A stretch of DNA of 64,000 bases, from positions 237,490-301,489 of the forward strand of contig NZ_JAFKOK010000004.1 of NCBI RefSeq assembly GCF_017303295.1, read 5' to 3'. A program made the position numbers and the translations under genes. The number at the start of each line of letters is the position of its first letter. Position 1 is the stretch's first letter. The notes beneath the pieces were generated by a model. That model was not told where the DNA came from, did no database searches, and was given only the letters and a program-made list of their open reading frames with translations. Positions 1 to 9,884 of this stretch are shown one piece after another. This DNA comes from Rhodobacter sp. NTK016B (GTDB lineage: Bacteria; Pseudomonadota; Alphaproteobacteria; Rhodobacterales; Rhodobacteraceae).

Positions 1-1
1 G

Positions 2-796
2 GCCAAGGGGCCTGCAGGGCCGGTCGAGATCCGCGCGGATCTGGTGCTGGTCGCGGATGGTCGGGATTCGGCGCTGCGCGATACGGCCGGGCTGGATGTG
101 CAGGACCTTGGTGCGCCGATCGACGTGTTATGGTTCCGGGTCAGCCGCACTTCGGGCGAGAACCCGGAATCACTGGGCCGGTTGAAGGATGGCAGCATCG
201 TCATTCAGCTCAATCGCGGCAATTACTGGCAGATGGCCTTCATCGTACCCAAGAACGGGGCAGAGCGGGTGCGGGCCGAGGGGCTTGCGGCGTTCCGCCG
301 TCGCGTCGGTGCCGCGACGGGGATCGAGGCCGCGCGGCTTGAGGAAATCGACGACTGGGACAAGGTGAAACTGCTCAGCGTGCAGGTCAACCGGCTTCAG
401 CGCTGGTGGCGCGACGGGCTGTTGTGCATCGGCGACGCGGCGCATGCGATGTCGCCAGTGGGCGGCGTGGGCATCAACCTTGCGGTGCAGGACGCGGTGG
501 CGGCGGCGAATATCCTTGCCGCGCCACTGCGCAACGGAACGCTGAGTGTCGATCATCTGCAGCAGGTCCAGAAGCGGCGCCTGTGGCCCGCACGGGTGAC
601 GCAGCGGTTTCAGGTCTTCTTGCAGGACCGGGTGATCCGCCCGGCGCTGGACAAACCCGATGCGCCGCCGCCGCTGCCGCTGCGGATTCTGGCGAGGGTG
701 CCGTATCTGCGGCGCTTCCCGGCGCGGTTCATCGGACTGGGTCTGCGGCCCGAACTTCCCCGCGCGGGTGAGGTTGCACCGGGCGACGCGTGTTAG
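2..796 (+). CDS. FAD-dependent monooxygenase, 5' truncated by window edge
   Basis: Class A flavoprotein monooxygenase/oxidoreductase of the PHBH/UbiH type, expected to hydroxylate a small aromatic or quinone-like substrate using NAD(P)H and FAD. The frame is open from base 2, so the start and the N-terminal GxGxxG dinucleotide fold lie outside the window. Visible are the DG motif (LVLVADGRDS, about residues 14-23 of the visible part), which contacts NAD(P)H and FAD, and the GD motif (CIGDAAHAMSPVGGVGINLAVQDA, near bases 425-495), which binds the FAD ribityl chain. The C-terminal helical part ends normally at TAG. The substrate cannot be told from this fragment. The next gene lies 136 bases downstream on the same strand. 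Confidence 0.85.
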   Translation, partial: AKGPAGPVEIRADLVLVADGRDSALRDTAGLDVQDLGAPIDVLWFRVSRTSGENPESLGRLKDGSIVIQLNRGNYWQMAFIVPKNGAERVRAEGLAAFRRRVGAATGIEAARLEEIDDWDKVKLLSVQVNRLQRWWRDGLLCIGDAAHAMSPVGGVGINLAVQDAVAAANILAAPLRNGTLSVDHLQQVQKRRLWPARVTQRFQVFLQDRVIRPALDKPDAPPPLPLRILARVPYLRRFPARFIGLGLRPELPRAGEVAPGDAC

Positions 797-932
797 CCGC
801 CACCCTGAGCGCGCCTTTGCCCGGCACTCCCATCCTACGGGAGCGGCGATTGACGGCGCGGGCCGCGTTCGTTACGGGAGGCCACTTGCCTGATCCCTCG
901 CCTGATCCCACCTCGTGGACGGGACCCTGACC

Positions 933-2657
933 ATGCCCACCTCTTTGCTTCTGATCCTCACCGCCGCAGGCTTCGGTGCGTCGCCGCTGCTGATTGCCGA
1001 GGCCGTAGCCTATTTCCCGCCCTGGACATTGGCCGCCCTGCGCTCGGCGCTGGGGTTGCCGCTGCTGATCCTCGCTGCCGGGGCGCTTGGCCCGCAGAAG
1101 CGTTTGAGCCGCTACGACCTGCTGACCGCTCTGGTCGGCGGGACGCTCGTCGTGGCGATCCCCTTCGTCAGCATGGCGGCGGGGATGCAGTATATCCCGT
1201 CGGGCATGGGCGGGATGCTCTATGCCACGATGCCGCTTTTCACGCTGGCGATGGCGGCGATGTTCCTGCCCGATGAGCCCGCCACGCTGGAACAGGGGAT
1301 GCGCATCGGTGTGGGCATTCTGGGCGTTCTGCTGATCTCGGTTCCGGCGATCATCGCGGGCGGTTTCGGTCAGGCAGGGTTCGGCACGCTGCTGACGCTG
1401 ATCTCTCCCCTGAGCTATGCTGCCGGGAATGTCTGGTTCCGCCGCCGCCGCCGGGTCGCGCCGCTGATGTTGTCGGCGGCGATGTTCGCGGTCGGCACCG
1501 TGGCGATCTGGCCTCTGGCCTTGTTGATTGACGGCCCTGTCGTGGCCGATCCGTCCTTCGCGGTGATCGGCACCCTCGTGGCGCTGGTCGTTCTGGCCAC
1601 GGTCGCGCCCAACCTTCTGAATTATGCACTGGTCCAGCAGGCGGGCGCGAACCGCGCGGCGCTGGCGATGTTCCTCATGCCCGCCTTCAGTGTGGTATTC
1701 GGCATGATCTTCCGTGACGAGCGGCTGCCGCTTCTGGCATTCGGCGGGCTGGCGCTGGTGATCGCTGCCTCGACGGTGAAACTGCCGAAATGGCGGCGCG
1801 CGAAATCGGCCCTCGCGGCCGAGGCGCAGGGACATCGCGTGGTTCGTCAGATGGGACCGGCAGCGCGCGCCCGTGCGGAAGCCGCCGCCGAGGCCAGCGC
1901 GACCCCGACGCCACCGACGGCGGCGATCGATCAGGGCCCGAAAGCTGCGGGTCTGAACGCTCAGGGACGGAATGCTGAAGGCCGGACAGGGCAGGGTGCC
2001 GGCGGGCAAGGCCCCAACCAGCAAGGCCAGAAGCCGCAAGGGCAAAAATGGCAGGGCCAGAAGTGGCAAGGGCAACAGCCCAAAGCCGCGAACCCGCAAG
2101 GTCAGAACGCGCAGGCCTTGAAGGGACAGGCTTGGAAGGGGCAGGCCGGTAACAACCAAGCGGGGAAAGCCGCGGGACCCAATGCACAGGGTCCGGGCGC
2201 TCAGGCCGCGACGGCACGGGGCCCCAATGCGCAGACGAAGCCCGCTCAGGCTGGCAATCGCCCGGCTGCGGCCGGTCAATGGCCCAAGCCGCAAGGCGCG
2301 AAGGCCGGCGGAGGGCAGGTCCGACAGGGCGTCAAGGCAAATGGTCCGCAAGCACCGGCGACAGCGCCGGTGGCTGCTTCGGCTAAGGGCGAGGCACAAC
2401 AGCCCCCCAAAGCCCCCGCGAAGGCACCGGCGGGCGGACAAGCAGGCGGTACAGGATGGGCCGGGAACGGCAAGAAGGCCGCTGCGTCGCAAGGCCGGAA
2501 CCAAAGCGCCAACAAAGCCGCCGCTCAAGAGCCCGGTCAACCTGCCGCGAAACCGGGAGCGAAAGCCGGTGGCGCAACAGCACCGGACGGCTCTGGTTCA
2601 AACCCCGACACGCCGCGCCAACCGCCACGCGGCCCGCGTCCGACCGAAGACGCCTGA
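933..2657 (+). CDS. EamA/DMT-family transporter with long disordered C-terminal tail
   Basis: Inner-membrane drug/metabolite-type permease. Residues 1 to about 290 form the usual two five-helix EamA repeats, ending in the hydrophobic LLAFGGLALVIAAS helix and a basic KLPKWRRAK stop-transfer. The usual family length is about 290-300 residues, but this frame continues to 574. Bases about 1795-2657 encode a low-complexity tail rich in Gly, Gln, Ala, Lys and Pro with tandem-like units such as KWQGQ. I chose ATG 933; an in-frame GTG at 915 is possible but adds only six polar residues before the first helix. The tail reads without a stop to TGA and ends three bases before the convergent ureG stop. 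Substrate unknown; the tail is probably cytoplasmic and unfolded (inference). Confidence 0.8.
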   Translation: MPTSLLLILTAAGFGASPLLIAEAVAYFPPWTLAALRSALGLPLLILAAGALGPQKRLSRYDLLTALVGGTLVVAIPFVSMAAGMQYIPSGMGGMLYATMPLFTLAMAAMFLPDEPATLEQGMRIGVGILGVLLISVPAIIAGGFGQAGFGTLLTLISPLSYAAGNVWFRRRRRVAPLMLSAAMFAVGTVAIWPLALLIDGPVVADPSFAVIGTLVALVVLATVAPNLLNYALVQQAGANRAALAMFLMPAFSVVFGMIFRDERLPLLAFGGLALVIAASTVKLPKWRRAKSALAAEAQGHRVVRQMGPAARARAEAAAEASATPTPPTAAIDQGPKAAGLNAQGRNAEGRTGQGAGGQGPNQQGQKPQGQKWQGQKWQGQQPKAANPQGQNAQALKGQAWKGQAGNNQAGKAAGPNAQGPGAQAATARGPNAQTKPAQAGNRPAAAGQWPKPQGAKAGGGQVRQGVKANGPQAPATAPVAASAKGEAQQPPKAPAKAPAGGQAGGTGWAGNGKKAAASQGRNQSANKAAAQEPGQPAAKPGAKAGGATAPDGSGSNPDTPRQPPRGPRPTEDA

Positions 2658-2660
2658 GGT

Positions 2661-3278
2661 TCAGCTCAGCGCCAGCCCGCCTTCGCGTTCCAGAAACGCC
2701 ACGACCGCGTCGATCCCCACCGTGTTGCGAACCTGGGCCAGCACATAGGGTTTCGTACCACGCGCCTTTTGCGTGTCCGCTTCCAGAAGCGTCAGGTCGA
2801 CCCCGACATACGGCGCCAGATCGGTCTTGTTGACCACCAGAAGGTCCGATTTCGTCAGCCCCGGCCCGCGCTTGCGCGGAATGTCCTGCCCGGCGGCGGT
2901 GTCTATCACATAGATCGTCAGATCCGCCAGCTCGGGCGAGAAGGTCGCGGCAAGGTTGTCACCGCCCGACTCGATCAAAATCAGGTCGAGCCCCGGAATG
3001 TCGGTCGTCAATTCATCCACGGCGGCAAGGTTAATCGACGCATCCTCGCGGATCGCGGTATGCGGACAACCGCCTGTTTCGACGCCCTTGATGCGCGCCT
3101 CGGGCAGAACCTGCGCGCGCAGCAGGTAATCGGCATCCTCGCGCGTGTAGATGTCATTGGTGATCACCGCCATCGAGCAGCGCCCGGCCAGCGCCCGCGC
3201 AAGTTGCTCGGTCAGCGAGGTCTTGCCGCAGCCCACCGGGCCGCCGATCCCGACCCGAAGGGGGCCATGTTTACTCAT
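2661..3278 (-). CDS. ureG: Urease accessory GTPase UreG
   Basis: SIMIBI-class GTPase that powers nickel delivery to apo-urease together with UreE, UreF and UreD, in the cytoplasm. It has 205 residues, normal for UreG. The P-loop GPVGCGKT is at residues 13-20, the nickel-binding CPH motif at 71-73, the switch region with ESGGDNL in the middle, and the guanine-specifying NKTD further on. It is the last gene of the ureE-yrhK-ureF-ureG block; its ATG overlaps the ureF stop by four bases (3275-3278), which suggests translational coupling. It ends three bases from the convergent transporter gene, so the two transcription units meet here. All key residues are intact. Confidence 0.97.
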   Translation of the reverse strand: MSKHGPLRVGIGGPVGCGKTSLTEQLARALAGRCSMAVITNDIYTREDADYLLRAQVLPEARIKGVETGGCPHTAIREDASINLAAVDELTTDIPGLDLILIESGGDNLAATFSPELADLTIYVIDTAAGQDIPRKRGPGLTKSDLLVVNKTDLAPYVGVDLTLLEADTQKARGTKPYVLAQVRNTVGIDAVVAFLEREGGLALS

Positions 3279-4345
3279 GTGCGAAAGATCCTGACGTCTT
3301 GGGTTTCGTGTTCGAAAGCGGCCAGATCCCCGGCCAGCGCAGAGCCGCCGAGATCGTCGAGCGTGGCCTCGGCCGCCTGGCTCGCCAGCGCAAGGATGAC
3401 CGGTGCAAGACGGGCAAGGACCGTCTGACCCTCGGTCTGGCCCAGCGGAACATGGCGCACGGCGATGGTGACGAGGTTCCCGGCAAAGCCCTGAAGGTAA
3501 AGCGCAATCACGGTCGAGGACGGCAATGCCGTCCGCCGCGCGGCCTCGGCAAGCGCGACGGGCAGGGTGCGCGGGCCATGGGATCTGGGGGGCATGTCTG
3601 TGATGTTGCTTTGATGCGACGCGGTGGACGGATCGGCCCCGGCAACCGTCGAGATCGGTGCGGACCGGGGGCTTTCCATGTCTGTCGCATTAGTGCCAGT
3701 GGTCTCTGGCATCGCCCGAGGAGTGACCTCGTCTGTGCGTGCTGGCCCTGTCTGAGCGCTGGCATTCGCGGTTGTCTGTTGCGGTTGTTTCCAGCCTTGG
3801 TGGGCCTCTGTCGGCTCTGCTTCGGGCGTAAGAGCGGAAGACGGCGCGGCTGCACCACCGTCACCAGTCTCCTGCGAGACCGACGCAACGCTCTCTCTCT
3901 TAGCCGAGGTCAGACCTTCGCCGGGTTGCGCGGCCGGATCCGTTGGCATCGTTGCTGCCGGGGCCGCGCTCACTTGAGCAGCCGCATTCGCGCCCGGCAC
4001 ATCAGCCCCGCCCATTCCGGCGATCGTCCGCGCCAGCGCGGCGCCCTGATCGAGCGTCTCTTTCAGTCGCTCGGCCGAAGGGGCCAGCGCGCGTGCCAGC
4101 GCATCGAGCGCGTCGAGATCGTTTTCCTTCCGCAGCCCCTGCGCCAACAGCACCGCATCCTGCCATCCTGCCCCGTGCAACAAGATGCCGGTCAGCCAGT
4201 CTTCGAGCGTCGCGGCGTCATGGATGGTGCCGGTCGCTACCACCCGTTCGAGCCCGTGCGAATAGGCAAAGGCACCGGTCGGAAAGGCCGGCGAAAGCCA
4301 TTGCGTCAAGCAAAGCAGATCGGCTGCGTTGGGCGTGTCAGTCAT
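3275..4345 (-). CDS. ureF: Urease accessory protein UreF with a large low-complexity insertion
   Basis: UreF recruits UreG to the UreD-urease complex and controls its GTPase. The start is ATG 4345 ([11 protein letters not shown]); an upstream in-frame start would only add residues read inside the yrhK gene. The product is 356 residues, whereas UreF is normally about 210-230. Residues 1 to about 112 ([17 protein letters not shown] and the helical core) and about 256-356 ([39 protein letters not shown]) match UreF well. Between them lie about 143 residues rich in Ala, Thr, Pro, Gln and Ser with no recognisable fold (bases about 3581-4009). The frame is intact across the insert. It overlaps yrhK by eight bases and ureG by four. 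Confidence 0.92.
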   Translation of the reverse strand: MTDTPNAADLLCLTQWLSPAFPTGAFAYSHGLERVVATGTIHDAATLEDWLTGILLHGAGWQDAVLLAQGLRKENDLDALDALARALAPSAERLKETLDQGAALARTIAGMGGADVPGANAAAQVSAAPAATMPTDPAAQPGEGLTSAKRESVASVSQETGDGGAAAPSSALTPEAEPTEAHQGWKQPQQTTANASAQTGPARTDEVTPRAMPETTGTNATDMESPRSAPISTVAGADPSTASHQSNITDMPPRSHGPRTLPVALAEAARRTALPSSTVIALYLQGFAGNLVTIAVRHVPLGQTEGQTVLARLAPVILALASQAAEATLDDLGGSALAGDLAAFEHETQDVRIFRT

Positions 4346-4619
4346 TGAGCCTCTTGGCGACGTCTTCGACATCGCCGAGTGTCACCATCCTGATCTCGCG
4401 TGCAAGCCGGATCGTCGGTTTCAGCCCGAAGCAGATCGAGCCCACGATGAACATCCAGGTGCCGATGGTCACAGTGCTTTCCCACAAGAACAGCACCGAG
4501 CCCACGATGAACAGCCCGGCGGCGCTGAAATCGACCATCGTATAGGCGATCTCATAGGTCGCCCAGATACGCGCGTGATCGGCCGAGGCATGACGGTTTC
4601 CGGGGGCAAACAGCTTCAT
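4338..4619 (-). CDS. YrhK-like small membrane protein in the urease operon
   Basis: A 93-residue protein of the YrhK-like family, whose function is unknown. Two hydrophobic helices are visible (YTMVDFSAAGLFIVGSVLFLW and TIGTWMFIVGSICFGL, roughly residues 27-47 and 51-66), joined by a WEST turn, followed by the basic LKPTIRLAREIRM segment. It sits between ureE and ureF with overlaps on both sides (ATGA with ureE, eight bases with ureF), so it is co-translated with the nickel chaperones. From memory, YrhK-like genes recur in urease loci of Rhodobacterales; a role in nickel handling or membrane tethering is inference only. Confidence 0.8.
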   Translation of the reverse strand: MKLFAPGNRHASADHARIWATYEIAYTMVDFSAAGLFIVGSVLFLWESTVTIGTWMFIVGSICFGLKPTIRLAREIRMVTLGDVEDVAKRLND

Positions 4620-5236
4620 TGATCGTCCCCGTCCAGAGTGGAATGCACGCCATGGTGGTGAACAACGTCTGATACGCGATCATGGGCGTGATGATGTCCA
4701 TGTTTATTATCGCCATGCGTATGATCGCCATGCTCACTGTCGCCATGGTGATGACCATGTCCGGCATGCGAGTGGCCATGATCATGCCCCATGGTCCGGC
4801 CGGTCCCGTAGGCGCCCGATTCCGGCGCGAAGGGTTGCGTCACGCGGGTGATCGTCGCGCCCAGCCCTTCAAGCATCCGCTCGAGCACATGGTCTTCGCG
4901 GATCAGCAAATGGTCTTCATGGATTTCGCAGGGCGTGTGGCGGTTGCCGATATGCCAGGCCAGTCGCGCCAGATCGCCCGTGACGCGCAGCACGGCCTCA
5001 CCGGCAGCGACGATGCGGATCACCCGGCCGTCTTCAAGCTCGAAGCCCCAATACTCGTCAAGATTGGTGACGGCGGGCAGGTCGACCATGAAGCCCTGAC
5101 CGTGCTGCGTTTGCAGCCTTTTGCGTCGCAGCATCCGTGCGTCATAATCCAAAACGACGCTGTCATAACTTTCGGGCACGGCGTCGTGCAGCAGGCGGGC
5201 GACCGGCGGAAGGTCGGAATTGGGCAGATCGTGCAT
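4616..5236 (-). CDS. ureE: Urease nickel metallochaperone UreE with His-rich tail
   Basis: UreE is a cytoplasmic dimer that binds Ni(II) and hands it to UreG. The chosen ATG at 5236 (MHDLPNSDLPP) gives 206 residues. The peptide-binding domain occupies about residues 1-70 and the metal-binding domain about 75-145; His100 in GNRHTPCEI matches the dimer-interface nickel ligand known for the family. Residues 151-197 form a histidine-rich tail with many His-Gly and His-Asp repeats, typical of UreE proteins that also store nickel. It is the first gene of the ureE-yrhK-ureF-ureG block, overlapping yrhK by four bases, and is transcribed divergently from the hypothetical gene at 5308. Confidence 0.95.
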   Translation of the reverse strand: MHDLPNSDLPPVARLLHDAVPESYDSVVLDYDARMLRRKRLQTQHGQGFMVDLPAVTNLDEYWGFELEDGRVIRIVAAGEAVLRVTGDLARLAWHIGNRHTPCEIHEDHLLIREDHVLERMLEGLGATITRVTQPFAPESGAYGTGRTMGHDHGHSHAGHGHHHGDSEHGDHTHGDNKHGHHHAHDRVSDVVHHHGVHSTLDGDDQ

Positions 5237-5307
5237 CCCGGTATCCTCGTAAACGTGGTGTTTACCCTCGCATCGCACCATCGCGGACGCAAGCGATGGA
5301 GGAAACG

Positions 5308-5706
5308 ATGAGGATATCGGCAGAAGTCGATGAACTGGCGATGGTGCGCAGCCGTATCGCCCGGCTCAGAGCGCGCGAAGCAGAGTTATGCGCCACGCTG
5401 ATCGCGGGCGATGCTGCGGCGCGGCGCGGGCGCTGGACAATCGCCCATCTGCGCGAAATCCGGGTGCGCGTGTTTGATCACCGGCTTTTGCCGCTCGACC
5501 TGCAGGCGGATGGAACGTTCTGGCAAGAGCAGACGAAAATCGTTGTGGATGTGAGCCTACGCGACGGTCTGGCGCCGGGTGCGACGGATATGCGCGCGGA
5601 TGACCGGCAACTGGCATCGCAGAATGCCTTGGTGCCCGCCATACCCGACCTGGCCGACGCGGCACTGATCGCCATGTCGCAAGAGGTCGACGCCGCCTGG
5701 ACCTGA
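5308..5706 (+). CDS. Hypothetical protein with N-terminal coiled coil
   Basis: A 132-residue protein of unknown function. I chose ATG 5308 because GGAGGA sits just upstream with good spacing; an in-frame ATG at 5296 is a weaker alternative. Residues about 5-35 (DELAMVRSRIARLRAREAELCATL) are a likely short coiled coil; the rest (WTIAHLREIRVRVFDHRLLP, then a DGTFWQEQTKIVVDV strand region) looks like a small mixed fold without membrane or export signals. It lies between the two halves of the urease locus but on the opposite strand, divergent from ureE, so it is not part of either urease operon. No catalytic motif recognised. Confidence 0.6.
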   Translation: MRISAEVDELAMVRSRIARLRAREAELCATLIAGDAAARRGRWTIAHLREIRVRVFDHRLLPLDLQADGTFWQEQTKIVVDVSLRDGLAPGATDMRADDRQLASQNALVPAIPDLADAALIAMSQEVDAAWT

Positions 5707-6083
5707 CGAGAAAAGGGCGCGTCGCGTCAGCTGGGACGGAAAAAGTGTCTCTTGGCAGGAGGTGTCAGCGCGGGGTCTTGGTGCCGCCGAAACCCCGCCA
5801 AGTGCAGCGCGCCTTCGGCGAAAGTTTCGGCTTCAGAGCCTTTCGCTCGAGAGCCAAGACACCCCCCGCGCTGACGTCGTTTCCGGCTACGCGAAGTTGC
5901 TGCCGGCGCGACATGTGAGACGGCGTCTTGCTCAGGCGTATCTGTTGAAACCCTCCTGCGGCGAGGGTTTGGCAAGCAAATCCGTCATGGCCGGGTCACG
6001 CGATGCTAAAACCCCATGACAACACAAGCCCCGCGGCGGCGTTCACCCGGTCAGAAACCCGAGCGCCGCCCTGCCGTTGATGC
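5707..6083. other. Intergenic region with nested inverted repeats
   Basis: No convincing gene is present: the short open frames on both strands have no start signal and atypical composition. The stretch holds a long imperfect inverted repeat (arms 5764-5781 and 5854-5875, GTCAGCGCGGGG and CCAAGAC parts pairing) with smaller competing hairpins inside it: GCGGGGT at 5770-5776 against ACCCCGC at 5792-5798, and CGCC at 5810-5813 against GGCG at 5817-5820. It could be a structured RNA, a degenerate palindromic element, or the 3' ends of the flanking units. From 5876 to 6083 I see nothing further. Confidence 0.4.
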
Positions 6084-6305
6084 TTACAGACACAGACGGT
6101 CGCGGAAGACGTGTTGGACGATACCGTCGCGGGTGATGCCCATACGCTCGAGCTGCGCGTCCGACATCAGTTGCAGGCGTTCGATCTCGTCACGACGCGA
6201 CCGGGCTTCGACGAAGGCATTGACCCCTTGGCCGAGCGCTACGAAGAACGCGTCGATCTGCGCGCGCAGGCGCGGCGAAAAATCGGAAGTGCTGGTGAAG
6301 GCCAT
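6084..6305 (-). CDS. DUF1127 domain small protein
   Basis: A 73-residue protein whose C-terminal half (RDEIERLQLMSDAQLERMGITRDGIVQHVFRD) matches the short DUF1127 (YjiS-like) Arg-rich motif. Small DUF1127 proteins in Rhizobiales and Rhodobacterales have been linked to RNA maturation, phosphate and carbon metabolism; that is family knowledge, not visible here. ATG 6305 was chosen because GAGG lies about eight bases upstream and the sequence before it is not protein-like. It stands alone between the two urease blocks, on the same strand, separated from ureC by a hairpin-rich 322-base gap, so it probably has its own promoter. Confidence 0.75.
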   Translation of the reverse strand: MAFTSTSDFSPRLRAQIDAFFVALGQGVNAFVEARSRRDEIERLQLMSDAQLERMGITRDGIVQHVFRDRLCL

Positions 6306-6627
6306 TGTGGAAACCTCGTTTGGCTGGCGGGTTTCCTCCCTGATATCAAGATAGGACAAGAGTGCTGACATAACCATTGACCATTCGGCATGGGCGCTTT
6401 GCACTTGCAGCATGGCGCGTCGGAAGCGGCAAACCAGTTTGCGGTGGACGGGATGGGAAAGGGGGCTGTCTGCCCCCTCTTGGCCTCCGGCCAATTCACC
6501 CCCGAGGATACTTCCGGATCAAAGATGATGGTTAACGGCAACTTAACCATCTTTGTTCTTCAAATATCCCGGGGGGGCCGGGGGGGCTGGCCCCCCGAAG
6601 CAGCCGCGAGCACCGGGTGCAATGTGT
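6306..6627. repeat. Palindromic repeat cluster downstream of ureC
   Basis: This gap has no gene. It contains stacked inverted repeats: AGGGGGC/GCCCCCT at 6460-6478, TGGCC/GGCCA at 6481-6493, a long near-palindrome from about 6499 to 6573 whose two arms share CCCCC, GGATA, CAAAGAT and GGTTAA blocks (inner stem 6521-6535 with 6543-6554), and a G-run/C-run hairpin at about 6578-6597. As transcript from the minus strand this is the 3' end of the ureD-ureC operon and could act as its terminator. The style resembles dispersed palindromes that recur in Rhodobacteraceae genomes, but I cannot check copy number. Confidence 0.55.
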
Positions 6628-8337
<1,710 letters not shown>

Positions 8338-8371
8338 GGGGGTGTCCTTTCTTGCGGGCGGGATGGCGCGG

Positions 8372-8872
8372 TCAGTCGACCCAGAGGCCGTGAGCCTTGT
8401 GCCAATCCTCAAGCGAGGCATCGGGGTAGCGGGCGAAGCTGCGGTCCTGCGGTCCGGCCAGCACGGGAACCCAGTCGGGCTTGAAATCGAGCATCATATG
8501 CGTGCGCTCGGGCGCTTCTGGCAGTGGCGTGTCGATGATGGCGGCCAGCGGATGGACCAGAGCGGGCCAAGTCGGATCGAAAAGCCACAGATGGCAGCCG
8601 CAACGTGTGCAGAAATTGCGCTCGGCGGTCGACAGACGGCAGGCGCCGTCCTCGTCATGGATCTCGGCGCGGAATACGCCGAGATTTTCGGCCCCCTCGA
8701 TGGTCAGGGTGTCGGCGCGGGCGCCCAGATTGATCGCGTAGCCGCCCCCGCCCGAGGTCTTGCGACAGATCGAGCAATAGCAAAGCTGGTAGGGCACGGG
8801 CGTATGGCTGTTCACGCCGAACCGTACCGCGCCGCAATGGCAGCTGCCCTGAAGCACGCGCCCGCCGCTCAT
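8372..8872 (-). CDS. GFA/CENP-V family zinc protein inserted in the urease operon
   Basis: A 166-residue member of the glutathione-dependent formaldehyde-activating enzyme (GFA)/CENP-V family, a beta-rich fold binding structural zinc. Candidate zinc ligands are Cys11 and Cys13 (GSCHCGAV), Cys31, Cys33 and Cys36 ([10 protein letters not shown]), and Cys88, Cys91 and Cys93 ([10 protein letters not shown]). Many such proteins have no proven activity, and this one is shorter than the original Paracoccus Gfa, so I would not claim formaldehyde chemistry. It lies between ureB and ureC on the same strand, 34 bases before ureC, so it is probably co-transcribed with urease. That position is unusual and could reflect either a role or a chance insertion. 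Confidence 0.85.
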   Translation of the reverse strand: MSGGRVLQGSCHCGAVRFGVNSHTPVPYQLCYCSICRKTSGGGGYAINLGARADTLTIEGAENLGVFRAEIHDEDGACRLSTAERNFCTRCGCHLWLFDPTWPALVHPLAAIIDTPLPEAPERTHMMLDFKPDWVPVLAGPQDRSFARYPDASLEDWHKAHGLWVD

Positions 8873-8969
8873 TCTGTGATCCGTCCGTTTTGAGGCCGGG
8901 TCATGACCGGCGCAGGAGGCGAGGCGGGCATCGGCAATGGCGGCAACGGCGAAGGCGCGAGGCGGGCCA

Positions 8970-9278
8970 TCACGACAGCTTTCCCATCACGCGGGCATTG
9001 AAGCCGTAGACCGTGCGCGCGCCCTCGAAGGGGATCAGGCGCACCTCACGCGTCTGGCCCGGCTCGAAGCGCACGGCGGTGCCGGCGGGAATGTCGAGCC
9101 GCTGGCCCAGCGCCGCCTCGCGGTCGAAGCGAAGCCCCGGATTGGTTTCGGCGAAATGGTAATGCGACCCCACCTGCACCGGCCGGTCGCCGGTATTGGC
9201 GACTTCCAGCGTCGTGACCGGCGCATCGGCATTGAGGGTGATGTCGCCCTCGGCAGGAAACAGCTCTCCGGGGATCAT
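8970..9278 (-). CDS. ureB: Urease beta subunit UreB
   Basis: Structural beta subunit of the urease heterotrimer, 102 residues from ATG 9278 ([16 protein letters not shown]). The hallmark stretch [57 protein letters not shown] is complete and ends with the usual [12 protein letters not shown]. It is placed between the ureJ-like gene and the GFA-family gene. Upstream the spacing to ureJ is only ten bases; downstream a 97-base gap separates it from the GFA gene. Separate ureA, ureB and ureC genes are the normal bacterial arrangement. Confidence 0.97.
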   Translation of the reverse strand: MIPGELFPAEGDITLNADAPVTTLEVANTGDRPVQVGSHYHFAETNPGLRFDREAALGQRLDIPAGTAVRFEPGQTREVRLIPFEGARTVYGFNARVMGKLS

Positions 9279-9288
9279 GATACGCTCC

Positions 9289-9864
9289 TTATGCCAGAGC
9301 CAGGACAAGGCCCGCACCGGCGGTCAGGGCGCCGAGGCCCCGCATCGACAGCGTGTTGACCGCGCGACCCATGCCGAGACCCGCGCCGTGCAGCGCGGCG
9401 GTGGCCAGCGCGAAGCCCAGCGCATAGGCGGCCAGCCCTGTGGCCGGGCCTTCCGCGCCATGCGCCCAGCCATGGGCAAGGCCAAAGGCCGCGACCACCG
9501 GCAGCAGCAGCGCAGTGGGCACACGGACGGCCATGGCGATCAGCGCGCCCAGCACGATGATCGAGGCGAGGATCATCGGCTCCATCGCCGGGAAGGTCAG
9601 GCCCGCCGCGCCCAACGCACCGCCGGCCAGCATCGCGCCCACGAAGGTGGCGGGCGTGGCCAGCACCGAGGCGCCACCGCGCTGCGCCGCGATCAGCCCG
9701 ACCGCCAGCATCGCCAGAACGTGGTCCAGACCGCCCAACGGATGCGACAGGCCGCTCATGAAAGACAGGCCGGAATGCGCGCCGCTATGCGCCAGCGCGA
9801 GCGTGGGCAGGGCGGCGAGAGGCAGGGCGACGGGCAGGGCGAGGGCGAGGGCGAATGCGCGCAT
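9289..9864 (-). CDS. ureJ: HupE/UreJ-family membrane protein
   Basis: Inner-membrane protein of the HupE/UreJ family, a proposed secondary nickel (or cobalt) permease. It has 191 residues from ATG 9864, with AAGGA upstream. Residues 1-25 form a hydrophobic signal/first helix ([28 protein letters not shown]). The family signature, a His-rich loop followed by a helix ([17 protein letters not shown], about residues 42-58), is present, as is a later HGWAHGAEG loop that may bind metal. About six to seven helices are predicted. Its position between ureA and ureB, with short spacers, supports nickel supply to urease. Confidence 0.9.
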   Translation of the reverse strand: MRAFALALALPVALPLAALPTLALAHSGAHSGLSFMSGLSHPLGGLDHVLAMLAVGLIAAQRGGASVLATPATFVGAMLAGGALGAAGLTFPAMEPMILASIIVLGALIAMAVRVPTALLLPVVAAFGLAHGWAHGAEGPATGLAAYALGFALATAALHGAGLGMGRAVNTLSMRGLGALTAGAGLVLALA

Positions 9865-9884
9865 GGGGATTTCCTTGGGATAGG

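Noticed and set aside
729..2540. Long open frame of about 600 codons on the minus strand opposite the DMT transporter
   Set aside because: Antisense shadow of a GC-rich, repeat-containing gene; composition is Arg-rich and not protein-like, and the plus strand encodes clear transmembrane helices.
5727..5975. 82-codon minus-strand frame in the structured gap
   Set aside because: Arg/Ser/Pro-rich product, no ribosome site, and the bases are explained by inverted repeats.
6459..6599. Insertion sequence or MITE
   Set aside because: Inverted repeats are present, but there is no transposase and no target-site duplication that I can see.
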